A stretch of 64,000 bases of DNA from Gaeumannomyces sp. JS-464 (lineage: Eukaryota; Ascomycota; Sordariomycetes; Magnaporthales; Magnaporthaceae), in the NCBI GenBank assembly GCA_002197995.1, contig NGZR01000006.1, positions 2,841,001-2,905,000 on the forward strand, written 5' to 3'. The translations under genes and the position numbers were made by a program. The notes beneath the pieces were generated by a model. That model was not told where the DNA came from. It saw nothing but the letters and a program-made list of their open reading frames with translations, and made no database searches. Positions within the stretch are counted from its first letter, which is position 1. Each line of letters opens with the position of its first letter. Shown here piece by piece: positions 1 through 9,495 of the stretch.

Positions 1-2560
1 TTCCCTTTTATAGTTTTTAAGCTGTACGGTTTTTATTTCCTTTATATTAAAATGCCGTACCCTTTTGCTGCTTTTAACGAAAGGTAGTTGCTTTAAACCC
101 CGTTATCGATTAAAGCGTTTAGCTTTTTTCCTTTATGTAATAGCATAATTATTAGGTGTTAATATTAATCGATGTTCGTAACGGTTAAAGTTTTCGTTCG
201 TTGTTATGCTTTACGCCGTGCTTTTATTTCGGGTAAATTCCTTAGTTTTTTACTTCTTAGGGTGCTTTTCCCCTATTTGTAAGCATTTCGAACCGGGAAC
301 CCGTCGGTTTAAACCTTTGCTTTTTTTTCCATATGTACTTTGCATTTTAACTTCCCGCAGTTATAGTATGTTAAAACCCCTAATATGCATAGCATAAGGT
401 ATTTTAGTAACGGCGCGAAAATGGCGGTGGTTTGTCGGAAATCCACCGTTTTAAACTTCTATTTCGGAAGCTGCCAATTTCGTTTTAAATGCCTAATCGG
501 CCCCTTACCATTCCTTTTAAAAAAAAAGTCGACTTTTAATTTAATCGCTAAGTGCTATTAGCATTTATTTTATATGCATTTTACTTAAAAAAGTTCGATA
601 TATCCTGTTAAATTAAAATCCAAATTTAGGTAATCGAGCGGATGTTTTTCCGTATCCCGTCGTTCCGCTTTCGGGGCCCCGTCGTAGGGTTCCCCGTAGT
701 ACGTTACGGTTTAATTATCCCGGAACCAGTTTAGGAATTAGCTATCGTCGTTATAGGCCGGTTTTTCGCGCATTACCCTTTTAAATGGTTTGGGCTAATT
801 TTAAAACCATTAATCGTTTTTTAAAAACCTAAGCGAGGTATATGCTTTGCTAACGTCGAACGTTCGAATCGTTTAGCTAGGGTTTAATTCCTTTTCGTGG
901 CTTTTTACGAGGTGTATTTAGCTTAACAGCTCGCGGTTAATTTCGTCGTTTATATTTAAAAAAATCCCTTTTTTATTGCTAATTTCGCTAGGCAAAGCCT
1001 CGTACCCCTTTTCGAGTGCCGAATTGTTTAACCTTTGCTTTATTTCCTCGATTTCGGCAGCGATCCGGGCGACGTTATTTTCTTTTTCCTCGAACTTCGT
1101 AAGTTCGCACATAACATGCTGCTTACCTTCGCTGTCGTATTCGAGCCTAATAGGGCTTTTACTAGGTTTTTTACGCATTATAGCCAGCCTTTTTTAGGGG
1201 GACCATCCTAATGCGTTTTTGTTAAATTGGTGCACCGGGTACGAGTTTTTATAATAAAAAGTCCAGTTAAACGCTACCCCGGGGCATAAGTTATCGTTTT
1301 TCCTGTTTTCCGTCCTCCGGGTTACCGCTGTTTGGCGTTTATTGCGTTGCGGGCAGTTTTTTTTTATGTGGCTTAACTGGCCACATTTAAAGCATTTCCC
1401 ATTTTTGGGATTTTGGAACCGGATTTTCTTTTAATACGTGGCTCCCGCATTAAGGTTTATAAGTTTAGGGTATGTTTTTAACGTTATCGATTATTACTGC
1501 TTGGCTTTTTTCTAGTTAGCTTTACTTTGTACTATAGTTTTGGGTTGCTAGCTTTTTTTTTTTAGCTTCCGTTCGTATAATTTATCGCTAATTTTAACGG
1601 CCGTAATAACGTATTCGGCGAAAGCTTTTAATCGTTTAACTTTAGCCATTTCGTTCTTTACATCGTCCCGTAAGCCATTATAAAAGTGGGTGATTTTAGT
1701 TTGCTTAATTTAATCGAGTTTATTAACGAGTCGCTAAAATTTTAAAACGTAAGTTAACGTTACTCCTTTTTGTCGGAGCTAAAGTAGCTTTTTTTCGGCC
1801 ACTCGTTTTTCGTCGATTTGTCCGAACATTTTGGCGATTTCTTTTCCGAACCGGTTAAAGCTGGCAAACATAACCTTTATATCCTCGCTGGATTCGTTAT
1901 ATCCTTTTAAGTAATCCGCCCATATGGGTTCGAACCAGTTTTTAATTTTGCCATTTAAGCGCGTAGCGGCGTAAGCAACCTTTTATTTTTTTCGTTCGAA
2001 ATAGGCTTAGTAAAACAGGAAGTACCCTTTGCATTTAGTAAAAAAAGTTTTTAGCTTCCCTTTTTTCCCATCGTATTTGTTAAATGTGGGGAACTTGTAC
2101 GTGGGCACCGTGGGTTTCGGCTAACCGCCGATTCCGGTCGCTTTAGCTTCGGCTTCGGTTAATTTATCCTTGCTTTGTTATAGTTCCTTAGTTACAAGTT
2201 AAAAAAGGTTAAAGGTATTAGCGGTAATGTAAGTTACGCCACCGTAATTAAAACTAGCCGTAAGCGCTGTTTTGCTGGCTCCTAAAATCGCTATTATCGT
2301 ACTGTTCGTACTTCCGGTAAGTGCTAAACAGGATTAGTTAAAATGTTACAAATAGGCTTTTATTTTTAAGGTAGGATACTTAGGAAAGGTGTTAAAACAG
2401 TACGCTGGTTAGGGGGTTTTAAAAGGATTGGGTAATTTGGCGACAGTAGTTTAATTGCTTGCCCAAGGGGGTGCCTTAAAGCTAACTTAAGTTAATTAAT
2501 AACGAAGCCTTAGTTTAAACTATTTAAGATGGTAGGAAACCTCCCTTTTTTATACTCGTA
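1..2560 (-). mobile_element. Degenerate Ty3/Gypsy-type retrotransposon (gag remnant), RIP-like
   Basis: This stretch is visibly AT-rich and has no long open frame, unlike the GC-rich rest of the window. On the minus strand a gag polyprotein can still be read in pieces. Around 1,990-1,780 there is a WFEP..DYL-type capsid segment followed by FGQIDEKRVAEKKL. Around 1,725-1,570 there is a FYNGLRDDVKNEMAK segment followed by KLYERKLK. Near 1,395-1,345 there is a retroviral-type zinc knuckle, CFKCGQLSHIKKNC (CX2CX4HX4C). The frame is interrupted by TAG/TAA where related proteins have Gln or Trp codons, as expected from C-to-T/G-to-A mutation. Gag reads leftward, so pol would lie beyond base 1. An 86-codon open stretch (1,178-918) is not recognised. 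I could not identify LTRs, so the right boundary is approximate. Confidence 0.8.
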
Positions 2561-2584
2561 GTCTTTGTGTGGCAATCGTCCCTA

Positions 2585-2658
2585 ATTTGTGATTTTTGGC
2601 AGATTACAGATCACTTTCCTTGCGATTTGTGATTTTTGGCAAATTATAAATCACTTCC
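2585..2658. repeat. Two tandem 40-bp hairpin-forming repeats
   Basis: Two near-identical copies start at 2,585 and 2,625 (period 40). Each begins ATTTGTGATTTTTGGC and ends in ATCACTT. GTGAT(TT) and (AA)ATCAC inside each copy can pair, giving two adjacent stem-loops. The differences between the copies are mostly G/A and C/T transitions. They sit at the edge between the AT-rich retroelement and the next GC-richer stretch, so they may belong to the element's terminal or untranslated region. Confidence 0.7.
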
Positions 2659-3009
2659 GGCTTAGGTAACCTGGTTACGTAACAGGGGGAGGAGGGCTCC
2701 GGGCGTGGTCGTGCCCCGCTCGGGGTTCGCAGTGCTTTAGGCCACCGTTCCCTCCCTTTCCCCGCTTCCTGTCCCTGTGTTTGGTTGTAACAGTTACGGG
2801 GACCTTTTACGAGCCTTGTAAGCTTGGTAGTCGACCCATAGCTTATCGGCTATCGAAGCTTTATACCGGCCCCAAAACGCTTGCGTTATGCCTATTTCCC
2901 GCCCTCGCTTTACAGCCTCCCTTTTAACTTAAGCCCTTCGAAAGGCATTTTCTCTATCAATTATAGCCCGTTCGAGGCCGGGATTAGATGCTAAAAATGC
3001 TTTAAATTC

Positions 3010-3840
3010 CCTTTTCATAATTAAATTATGCAGGCCCGTAACGGCCAATACCACATCGACTTATGCGCGGAGACGGAAGCTAAAGGGGGTGCCCCTGATG
3101 ATTTTCCAGCGGCTTTTAAAATCGCCGAAAAACCTTTTAACAATAACACGCATTTTTGCATGGTGCAGGTTGAAAAGCTCCTCCGGGGTTTCTGGTCGGG
3201 AAAAGCCTTATTCCTAAAAGTAATACCTCGTCGAGATATAAGGGGTAATTACTCCGGTGCCCTGGAAAAAGCCGGCATCCCCGAGGTAAAAGTAACCCCG
3301 GGGCACTCGAAATCCGACTTGTTGGGCCTCCCTAAGCAATCTGGAGTCGTGTATAAAGCCTTTAGCGCTTGCCATAACGAAAACGAACCGCCCGCCGTAA
3401 TTTACGGCCGCCAAAACGTTTTGTGCAATAAGCCCTTTCCGACTCCTCCACGCAACTCCCTCCGTTACACCGATTTTAACGTTGATTAAAATCCCGTCGA
3501 CGGCTTCCAGGCACCCAGTAAAGGCCTCCCGGACCTCCTAACGCCTGGAATCGGGCCAAGAAACGTTAAAAACCTCCGGCAACGTTACAAAAGCGGCGTG
3601 GAAGGCTATCATAGCCTGCAATACTTTATGGAAGTACCGGTGCGTTGTCTTTACACTACGGCCAAAGAGGTAGGCCGCGACTTTAAAAAAGACTCCCTGC
3701 CCACAAATGTATAGGAAAGAGGCCACTTTTTCGCCCAAAGAGATAAGTTTGGATCCCGCAAAGCCCGTATTCGAAATCAGCCAGTCGCAAAGGTCCAAAA
3801 AGGTGTTTTGGTTAACTCGAAAAAGCTTCTAGAAGGCCGG
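3010..3840 (-). pseudogene. Harbinger (HARBI1/DDE_Tnp_4-like) transposase, inactivated
   Basis: Translating the minus strand gives the family landmarks in order. ISLGEKVASFLYICGQG, then RSVKTTHRYFHKVLQAM (N-terminal region), lie at about 3,740-3,590. CLEAVDGI, with the first catalytic Asp, follows near 3,510. GFIHDSRLLREA and YFYLGDAGF, with the second Asp region and the typical ITPY, come at 3,360-3,250. ELFNLHHAKMRVIVKRFFG lies near 3,180, and VLAVTGLHNLI near 3,030. In-frame stops occur near 3,538, 3,212 and 3,075. The position where the family has the catalytic Glu (usually ERxFG) reads VKRFFG, a Glu-to-Lys change explained by one G-to-A mutation. The protein cannot be active as it stands. 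Confidence 0.82.
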
Positions 3841-4174
3841 GGGGCCTCGGGTCTTTGCCAGTACTGGAAAAGGGTGCCGCCGGAAAAGATCGCCGTATAC
3901 ACGGTTCGTAAGCCTCCGCCTAAGCCCCTAAGGGATCCGGTGATACAGGTGGCCGTAATGGCCTGCATATAAAAAAGGAAGATCTGGCGGGCTTTGCGCC
4001 GGCTTAACGCCCGGGAGGTGACGAGGGAGGTATCTATTGGATAGAGCAAAGAAAGGCGAATTAAACGGTATATTTGGCGTACCTAACGGGCAAAGATTGC
4101 GGTCAGAATGAACGAGTTAACTTGTTGCACCCTACTCCCTTCACTTAACCCGGATCCCCTCGATCTTTTATACC

Positions 4175-4230
4175 GGCAGGCCGGCCTGCCCTAACCCTCC
4201 ATGACCCTCCCTTACCCTCCCTAACCCTCC
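4175..4230. repeat. 16-bp palindrome followed by four telomere-like 10-bp repeats
   Basis: GGCAGGCCGGCCTGCC at 4,175-4,190 is a perfect palindrome. It is directly followed by four 10-bp units, CTAACCCTCC, ATGACCCTCC, CTTACCCTCC and CTAACCCTCC. Two units contain CTAACCC, close to the fungal telomere unit CCCTAA, but the period is 10 and not 6. They are best regarded as subterminal repeats of the neighbouring transposon. Confidence 0.75.
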
Positions 4231-4448
4231 CTGATCAAGGGTAACACGTGGCTTACAAGGCTTCCATCTACGCGACTCGTTGGCCTGGTTAAAAAGGTAC
4301 TTCTGGCGGGTCAAAATCTATATTTATTAGGCTTTTTGCAGGGCTCAGGGGCTCCCTGGCTCGGACCCGCAAACTGGTTTTCAAGCGGTTTTTAAAAATA
4401 GTATGGAAAAACCAAAAAACCGATTTAGTGTCAAACAGCCCCTGGGTC

Positions 4449-5411
4449 ATGCCGGGCCTCCCCACCGCCGCCGTGCTCGTCCGGCTGGCGCACAAGCTCG
4501 CCTCGGCCGGCGCCCCGGCGGGCGGCGGGGTGGCGGGCTTTGGGCTCGACGACGCCTTCATCGCGCTGTCGCTGTTTTTCGTCACCATCCCCTTCCTCTA
4601 CCTCGTCGCCCGCGGCCTCCCCAAGTCCGGCAACCCGACGGGCCTCGACATGTGGTCGTTGGACCACGGGGGAATCACCGCCTTTGCCATGCTCGTTTAC
4701 ATAGCGGAGCTGCTTTACGTCACGGCCGTCTTCCTCATAAAGACGTCGTTCCTGCTGCTCTTCCTGCGGGTATTCTGCCGGGGCGGCGTTGACGGTATAA
4801 CACCAATCTTCGGATTTTGGTTCAAGTGCTTGGTCACCTACCTGATCATGTTTCTGCTTGTTTTCTTCCGATGCGCATCGATGGAGTACATATTCACTGG
4901 CTGGGACGGCGAGCACGTTGGGAGATGTGGGGTGAGCGCCAAACGGAGCCGCCTGGGGCCATGCCTTGGTGAATGTTTTGTTGGATTTTTTCATGCTCTA
5001 CTTGCCTCTTTCGCGGGTATGGAGGATGAACATGGGCTTTTGGAGAAAGCTCGCCGTCGCTTTCATGTTCTGCCTCGGCGCCTTTGCGACGGTGGTCAGC
5101 ATACTAAGGTACCTACTCATCCCCGCCCCGCGCTGCTTGCAGGCTCGGCACTCAGGCGACCAGTTACGGAATTTGCGGTCTGCCAACGGGCATGACGCAG
5201 GCTACACACTATACCCACATTGCCGTGTCCAGGAATATGAGCAGGGGCAGCTTTGACCTCCTTTTGTGGAGCGTCATTGAGGTAATTAACTGTCGGGACC
5301 GTTTGTGCGTGTCTGCCCAGCGTGCGCTACACCCTCCTTATCCTGATCCGCCGTGTCCCTCGCTCCAATCGCGGTGGCAGAGGTAGCGGGAGTGGCGACA
5401 GCAGCCTCTAG
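4449..5411 (+). pseudogene. PTH11-like rhodopsin-domain receptor, 5'-truncated and frameshifted
   Basis: The protein belongs to the fungal rhodopsin-domain (PTH11-type) seven-helix family. GFGLDDAFIALSLFF is the hallmark G-(L)DD at the start of a helix. It is followed by helices containing LLYVTAVFLIKTSFLLLFLR, a helix near VTYLIMFLLVFFRC, then VNVLLDFFMLYLPLSRVW, then WSVIEV and TVCACLPSVRYTLL. Reading it through needs removal of one extra A near 4,942 and one extra C near 5,298, plus an intron at about 5,109-5,232. The first ATG at 4,449 leaves almost nothing of helix 1, and the sequence just upstream is transposon-like. I therefore infer that the 5' end was lost next to the Harbinger relic. 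The cytosolic tail is short. It may be a dead gene. Confidence 0.65.
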
Positions 5412-6056
5412 AGCAAGTCTTCGGCTTGAAAGTAGCAGTAGCGCCCCCCGAGACCTCAGGCCGCCTTGCAGACGTCTGCTCGGGCCTTCAGCGCCGAGGA
5501 GGGGGCGAAGACCTACGACGACGACCATGTGGCGTCTCTGGCGGTGCCCTGGACACATGGATGACAGCCCCGGCAACCCCCACCCTGAATATGCCCACGC
5601 TGGAGCCGATAGCAGCAGCATGGAGGAGCTGTGGCCGGTGGGTGCGCCAGAGGCTGGGGATAGCGAGAAATTAGGGGCTTTTTCTGTGCAAATGAAGCCC
5701 AGCAGGGCAGACGGAAGTTTGCGGTTCCCGCCTCGCCCGCCCAGCTGCTGATGCCGTTGCGACGCCCCGCCTTCAGCCAGCGTGGGTGGGTTTCGCGGTC
5801 GGCGCTTAGCTCGGATCTCGGAGCCATACCCAGGTATGCACTCCGTTCAGGATGTTTCTTCCCTCCCTCGGCACTTTCCCACAACCTCCAGTCGAGCCTA
5901 CTGTATCTGACTCTAGCGACTCCTAAGCATCATTCCACGTCATCCGTGCAATCTGTTGGATCGAGGTCTCGACTGAACGAACACGAGGCAGTGTCGAGCT
6001 AGACGAAGCACGACGCCCACAAGACACAGACCACACCTCTCCACCGCCCGCCGACC
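5412..6056. other. Intergenic region, no gene seen
   Basis: No conserved protein is recognisable. The open stretches here lack family motifs and overlap in several frames. The last 100 bases are the likely promoter and leader of the ABM-domain gene at 6,057. Confidence 0.5.
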
Positions 6057-6767
6057 ATGTTCGTGGTTCTTTTCGAGACGAAGCCGTCACTCGCCCACCA
6101 GTCGGCCTACATGTCCATCGCGGCCTCCCTCAAGCCCGAGCTCTCGGCGGTGAAGGGGTTTCTGAGCAACGTGCGGTGCCGATCGCTGACCAGGCCCGGC
6201 TGGCTGCTGTCGCTGTCGGCGTGGGAGAACGAGCGCGCTCTCGTCCGCTGGCGCACCACCAAGAGGCACCACGGCGCACAAGGCAGAGCCAGGGAGGGCA
6301 TCATGGATGATTACCACCTCAGGGTCGGCCAGGTCATTGCCGAAAAGACCGGGGATGGCGACCCGGAGAGGCTCGACAAGACCGAGGTCGGGGCCGCCGA
6401 GTGCGTGGTCCTGGTGTACGGCCAATCCGACGGCGCCGGCGACGGTCCCGCGGGGGCTGCCAATCCTGCAAAGCTGGCCACATCCATGGGCTTACCTCTG
6501 GATGGGCACGACAACGCGGCCCCGGAGGAGCAGGGACTTGTGTCCTGGGATCTTTTTCACGCGATGGACGGCTCGGGAGAGCTAGTCTTGCTGTCGTCCT
6601 GGCGGGACGAAGCTGCCGGCTCTCGGTTCCACGGCCAGGTCAGGGACGGTCAGCTCTCGCAAGGAAAGTCGCACAAGGTTCGGATATTGAGGGATTATGG
6701 AAAATACGACAGACGCGAAGCCCCTCAGTTTTTTGAGGACGCTCCTGGCAGGGAGACGACGCATTAG
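6057..6767 (+). CDS. ABM-domain (antibiotic biosynthesis monooxygenase fold) protein
   Basis: This is a single-exon protein of 236 residues. The N-terminal half (about 1-105) matches the dimeric alpha/beta-barrel ABM family: a first strand MFVVLFETKP, a helix SIAASLKPELSAVKGFLS, then RPGWLLSLSAWENERALVRW and a helix with HHGAQGRAREGIMDDYHLRV. The C-terminal half repeats a similar pattern (VLVYGQ near 120; ELVLLSSWRDE near 190), so it may be a tandem two-barrel protein. Members act as small cofactor-free or haem-binding oxygenases or as stress proteins. The substrate cannot be told here. The ATG has a good context (CCGACCATG). It is convergent with the carboxypeptidase gene that ends at 6,882. 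Confidence 0.75.
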   Translation: MFVVLFETKPSLAHQSAYMSIAASLKPELSAVKGFLSNVRCRSLTRPGWLLSLSAWENERALVRWRTTKRHHGAQGRAREGIMDDYHLRVGQVIAEKTGDGDPERLDKTEVGAAECVVLVYGQSDGAGDGPAGAANPAKLATSMGLPLDGHDNAAPEEQGLVSWDLFHAMDGSGELVLLSSWRDEAAGSRFHGQVRDGQLSQGKSHKVRILRDYGKYDRREAPQFFEDAPGRETTH

Positions 6768-6881
6768 GTATCAGGCTGCCACGAATAACTGGCATGGCCT
6801 CTGAACTATCGATTTGAACTAATATGCTGTTGCGATTTTGTACGTTCTCATTATGACTACTCCAGACAAACCTCCCGTCAC

Positions 6882-8572
6882 CTAGGTCGATTTTAGAGGC
6901 TGCTTTTGCATGATTTGCCTAAAGGCTTGCAGCGAAACCTCGGGCTCTGCAGTTTGTGCTTGTCAGCCATGTTCGCCCAGTCGGCAGCGTTGCGTGGTCA
7001 GGCTTACGGTAAAACGGGACTTCGTGGCCAGCATCGAAGACCCTCAGCCAGCTCAGGGACCCGGCAGTCTTGAACTCGCCGTGCTGCTTGCCGCCGACGG
7101 TGTAGGAGCTCATGGTCGCGTTTCGGAACTCGTCGGCTTTCGCATGCGAGACCATGTCGGCGACCTCGAGGTTGCCCATCCAGTTGCAAATCCAGTCTGG
7201 GAACGGTCAGCTTGACTGACGACACGCAAGGATGGGGTGCTCTTGGGAAAACTCACCGGCGTCGCCGGCCCAGATCAAGACGTTGGTGCCCTGCTGCACC
7301 ACTGCCGAGAGACGGCCGAGGAACGAGCGGGAATCTGCGGGGGTCAGCGGGGGATAATTCTAAAAAGAAAAGGAGATCGCATACAGACACATCGAGGGGA
7401 AAGATCACGTACCATCGCCAGAGTTGTACATCTCCATGTACGGCTGGTCCGGACACTCGTTGTACGTCTGCTGGGCGCCAATGGCCCGCTGGACCTCGGG
7501 AGAGCTCAGGTACCCGACGTGCGTGGTGGGTGGCTCGTCGCGGGACTTGGACGAGGCGCGGATATCGTACGAGTTGAAGTCGCTGGCGTCCTCGATCGGC
7601 GCCTCGGCGGCCTTGACGCAAATCTCGGCAGCCTTGAGGCAGTCGCCGTCGGACCCCGTCGTGCCCTGGCACTTCTTTATCGCCGGCCCGCACTTTGTGT
7701 TGACCTCGCTGACAAACTTGTCGTGCTCGTCGGCCTTGATCAGTTGGCGGTGGTTGTTGCGCAGCGCAAAGTCGGCGTAGGACCGGTACTGGGTCTCGGG
7801 GTGGATCCAGCCGTTGTTGATGCCCAGCGCGACCAGGTTGACCTTCTCGCCCTGCAGGCAGCCCGCGTCGATCCTCGCGTTCTGCTCGTGGATGTGCGCC
7901 GCGAACTCGGGGCCGTAGTGGCCGCCGTACGACTCGGTCCAGAGGCCGAAGTCGCGCGACCGGTAGGCCGGGAAGGCGGCGTAGAAGGCCTGCAGCATGT
8001 TCCAGACGTAGCCGGCCGCGGCCACGGTCGACCTGGCGCCGTCGGTGCCGTAGCTGAAGCCCGTGCCGATGGGCTGGTCGACGTACAGCATGTTGGCGAA
8101 CGTGTTCCACGAGTTGGGGTTGACGACAGGCTGCTTGGCGCCGTCGGGGAAGTGGCACGGCCCGTTCTCCTGGAACAGCCCGATCATGGACGAGCAGCCG
8201 GGCCCGCCGTTGAGCCACATGGCGAGGGGCGCGTCGGTCGGGTTGGAGCGGGCCTCGAAGAACCAGTAGAACATGTTCATGTCGTTGCCTGGGGTTGTCA
8301 GCGCCGTTCGAGTTAGAAACGAGCATCACAATACTCACCGACCGACATGTAGCCGGAGGTCTGGTTGACGCCCTTTGTGGTCTCGCAGATGCCCGAGTTC
8401 TCGACAAACTGCGGTTCGTGCCGGTAGCATCATGCTTGAACAAGGTCTGCTTGATGTCGTTGTACTCGTACAGCCGACGAGGGCTGCGACGGTCAGCCGC
8501 AACGAGCTCGGGGGTGGGATTCGTGAGACAGGGAGCCGCGGCCACGAGCCAGAGGACTGTTGTGCTTCTCAT
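6882..8572 (-). CDS. Secreted serine carboxypeptidase (peptidase S10)
   Basis: This is a secreted or vacuolar peptidase removing C-terminal residues. Five exons are inferred: 8572-8339, 8288-7413, 7334-7257, 7196-7008 and 6946-6882, all with GT-AG borders, giving about 480 residues. The start MRSTTVLWLVAAAPCL looks like a signal peptide. The oxyanion motif WLNGGPGCSS, the nucleophile in TESYGGHYGP, the Asp in LIWAGDADWICNW and the His in DAGHEVPFY are all present, so the catalytic triad is complete. One base appears to be missing near 8,422: the frame must change between KHDAT and RHEPQFVENSGICETT. Because every other element is intact, I favour a sequence error over a dead gene. Confidence 0.88.
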
Positions 8573-9495
8573 TGTGTTTGGAGTTTAGGGGAGGACCGTA
8601 GCGATCTGCACGAAGGCGGGATACAGGCAGCTGCAGCGTGCAGCATGCAGCATGCGTGCATATGTAGGGGAGTGACGGATGGGGAAAGATGCAAGGGACG
8701 GACGGGCGTGACAGATCCCCAAGGCTTTTCAGACGACAAAGGCAGCCCGCACAATACGCCTTGATATCCCCCAGCAACGACATCGCACCAACCTTGCCAC
8801 CATGATGGACGTCTAGTCGGACGCGTCCACCTGCGTCGGGCTTGACGATCGTGACTCGTCACCAAGTAGTCCATGCGCAGCCTCTGCAGTCCCAAGGTCG
8901 GGAGGCTATCCCGCGAGGGAGTGGAGGTCAGAAAAAAAAGACTTTGCCGCTTGGACGCTTCCGCGACACCAGCTCCCCGAAAATGCCTCGACGGACCCTT
9001 CCTTGGTCCTGATTTCTGGGACTGGGCGGGAAGCAGGAGTCGCTTCGGCGCAACAAGACACAAACGCAGGGAAGATGCAGGGACGGCGTGCAGTCAAGAG
9101 CTGGCGTCGGGTCAGGCTTGGATTTTTTCTGACGACGGAGACCACCTAGCGCACTGCCAGTGAGGGCTGGCGTCATCCCGACGCGCTACGCACCAGTGTC
9201 ACCAGGGGCTGGTACCTCAAGGGCGGTCACCCTCCACTTCCTGAGTTTCGGCCTTTTTCATCCCATCAGCTCCAAGACAGAAACACAACGCCCGGGCCGC
9301 CCATCTGTCTTTTGCCCAATCTTTTGCCCGATACATCCTGCCCTGGAAAGCCTCTATCCGTCTCTGGAAAGGTCTATCGGTCCCTGGAAAGGTCTATCGG
9401 TCCCTGGAAACGTCTATCCGCCTTTGGCCTGGCTTGGCTGTCCGCCCGCAATATGCATAGATTACCTGCCACCGCCGCATATCGCCTGCCAAACC
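8573..9495. other. Intergenic region with a minisatellite
   Basis: No protein-coding signal was recognised. The left part should hold the promoter of the minus-strand carboxypeptidase. The only structured element is the 20-bp tandem repeat at 9,343-9,423, just downstream of the GH105 stop codon. Confidence 0.5.
9343..9423. repeat. Four-copy 20-bp minisatellite
   Basis: The unit CTGGAAAGGTCTATCGGTCC occurs perfectly at 9,364-9,383 and 9,384-9,403. It is flanked by diverged copies at 9,343-9,363 and 9,404-9,423. It lies in the 3' flank of the GH105 gene. Confidence 0.9.

Larger units (their letters stand above)
2812..4262 (-). mobile_element. PIF/Harbinger-type DNA transposon relic
   Basis: A degenerate Harbinger transposase (separate entry) lies between a perfect 12-bp inverted repeat, AGCCTTGTAAGC at 2,812-2,823 and GCTTACAAGGCT at 4,251-4,262. 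This gives a unit of 1,451 bp, a plausible size for such an element. Immediate flanks show no clear 3-bp TWA target duplication, so the inverted repeats are a candidate boundary only. Inside, the right end carries a 16-bp perfect palindrome (4,175-4,190) and four 10-bp repeats (4,191-4,230). The bases outside the transposase frame look mutated but are less AT-rich than the retroelement to the left. Confidence 0.6.

Noticed and set aside
4191..4230. Possible telomere at the left end
   Set aside because: The repeats have a 10-bp period with only partial CCCTAA content, number four, and are internal with coding sequence on both sides.
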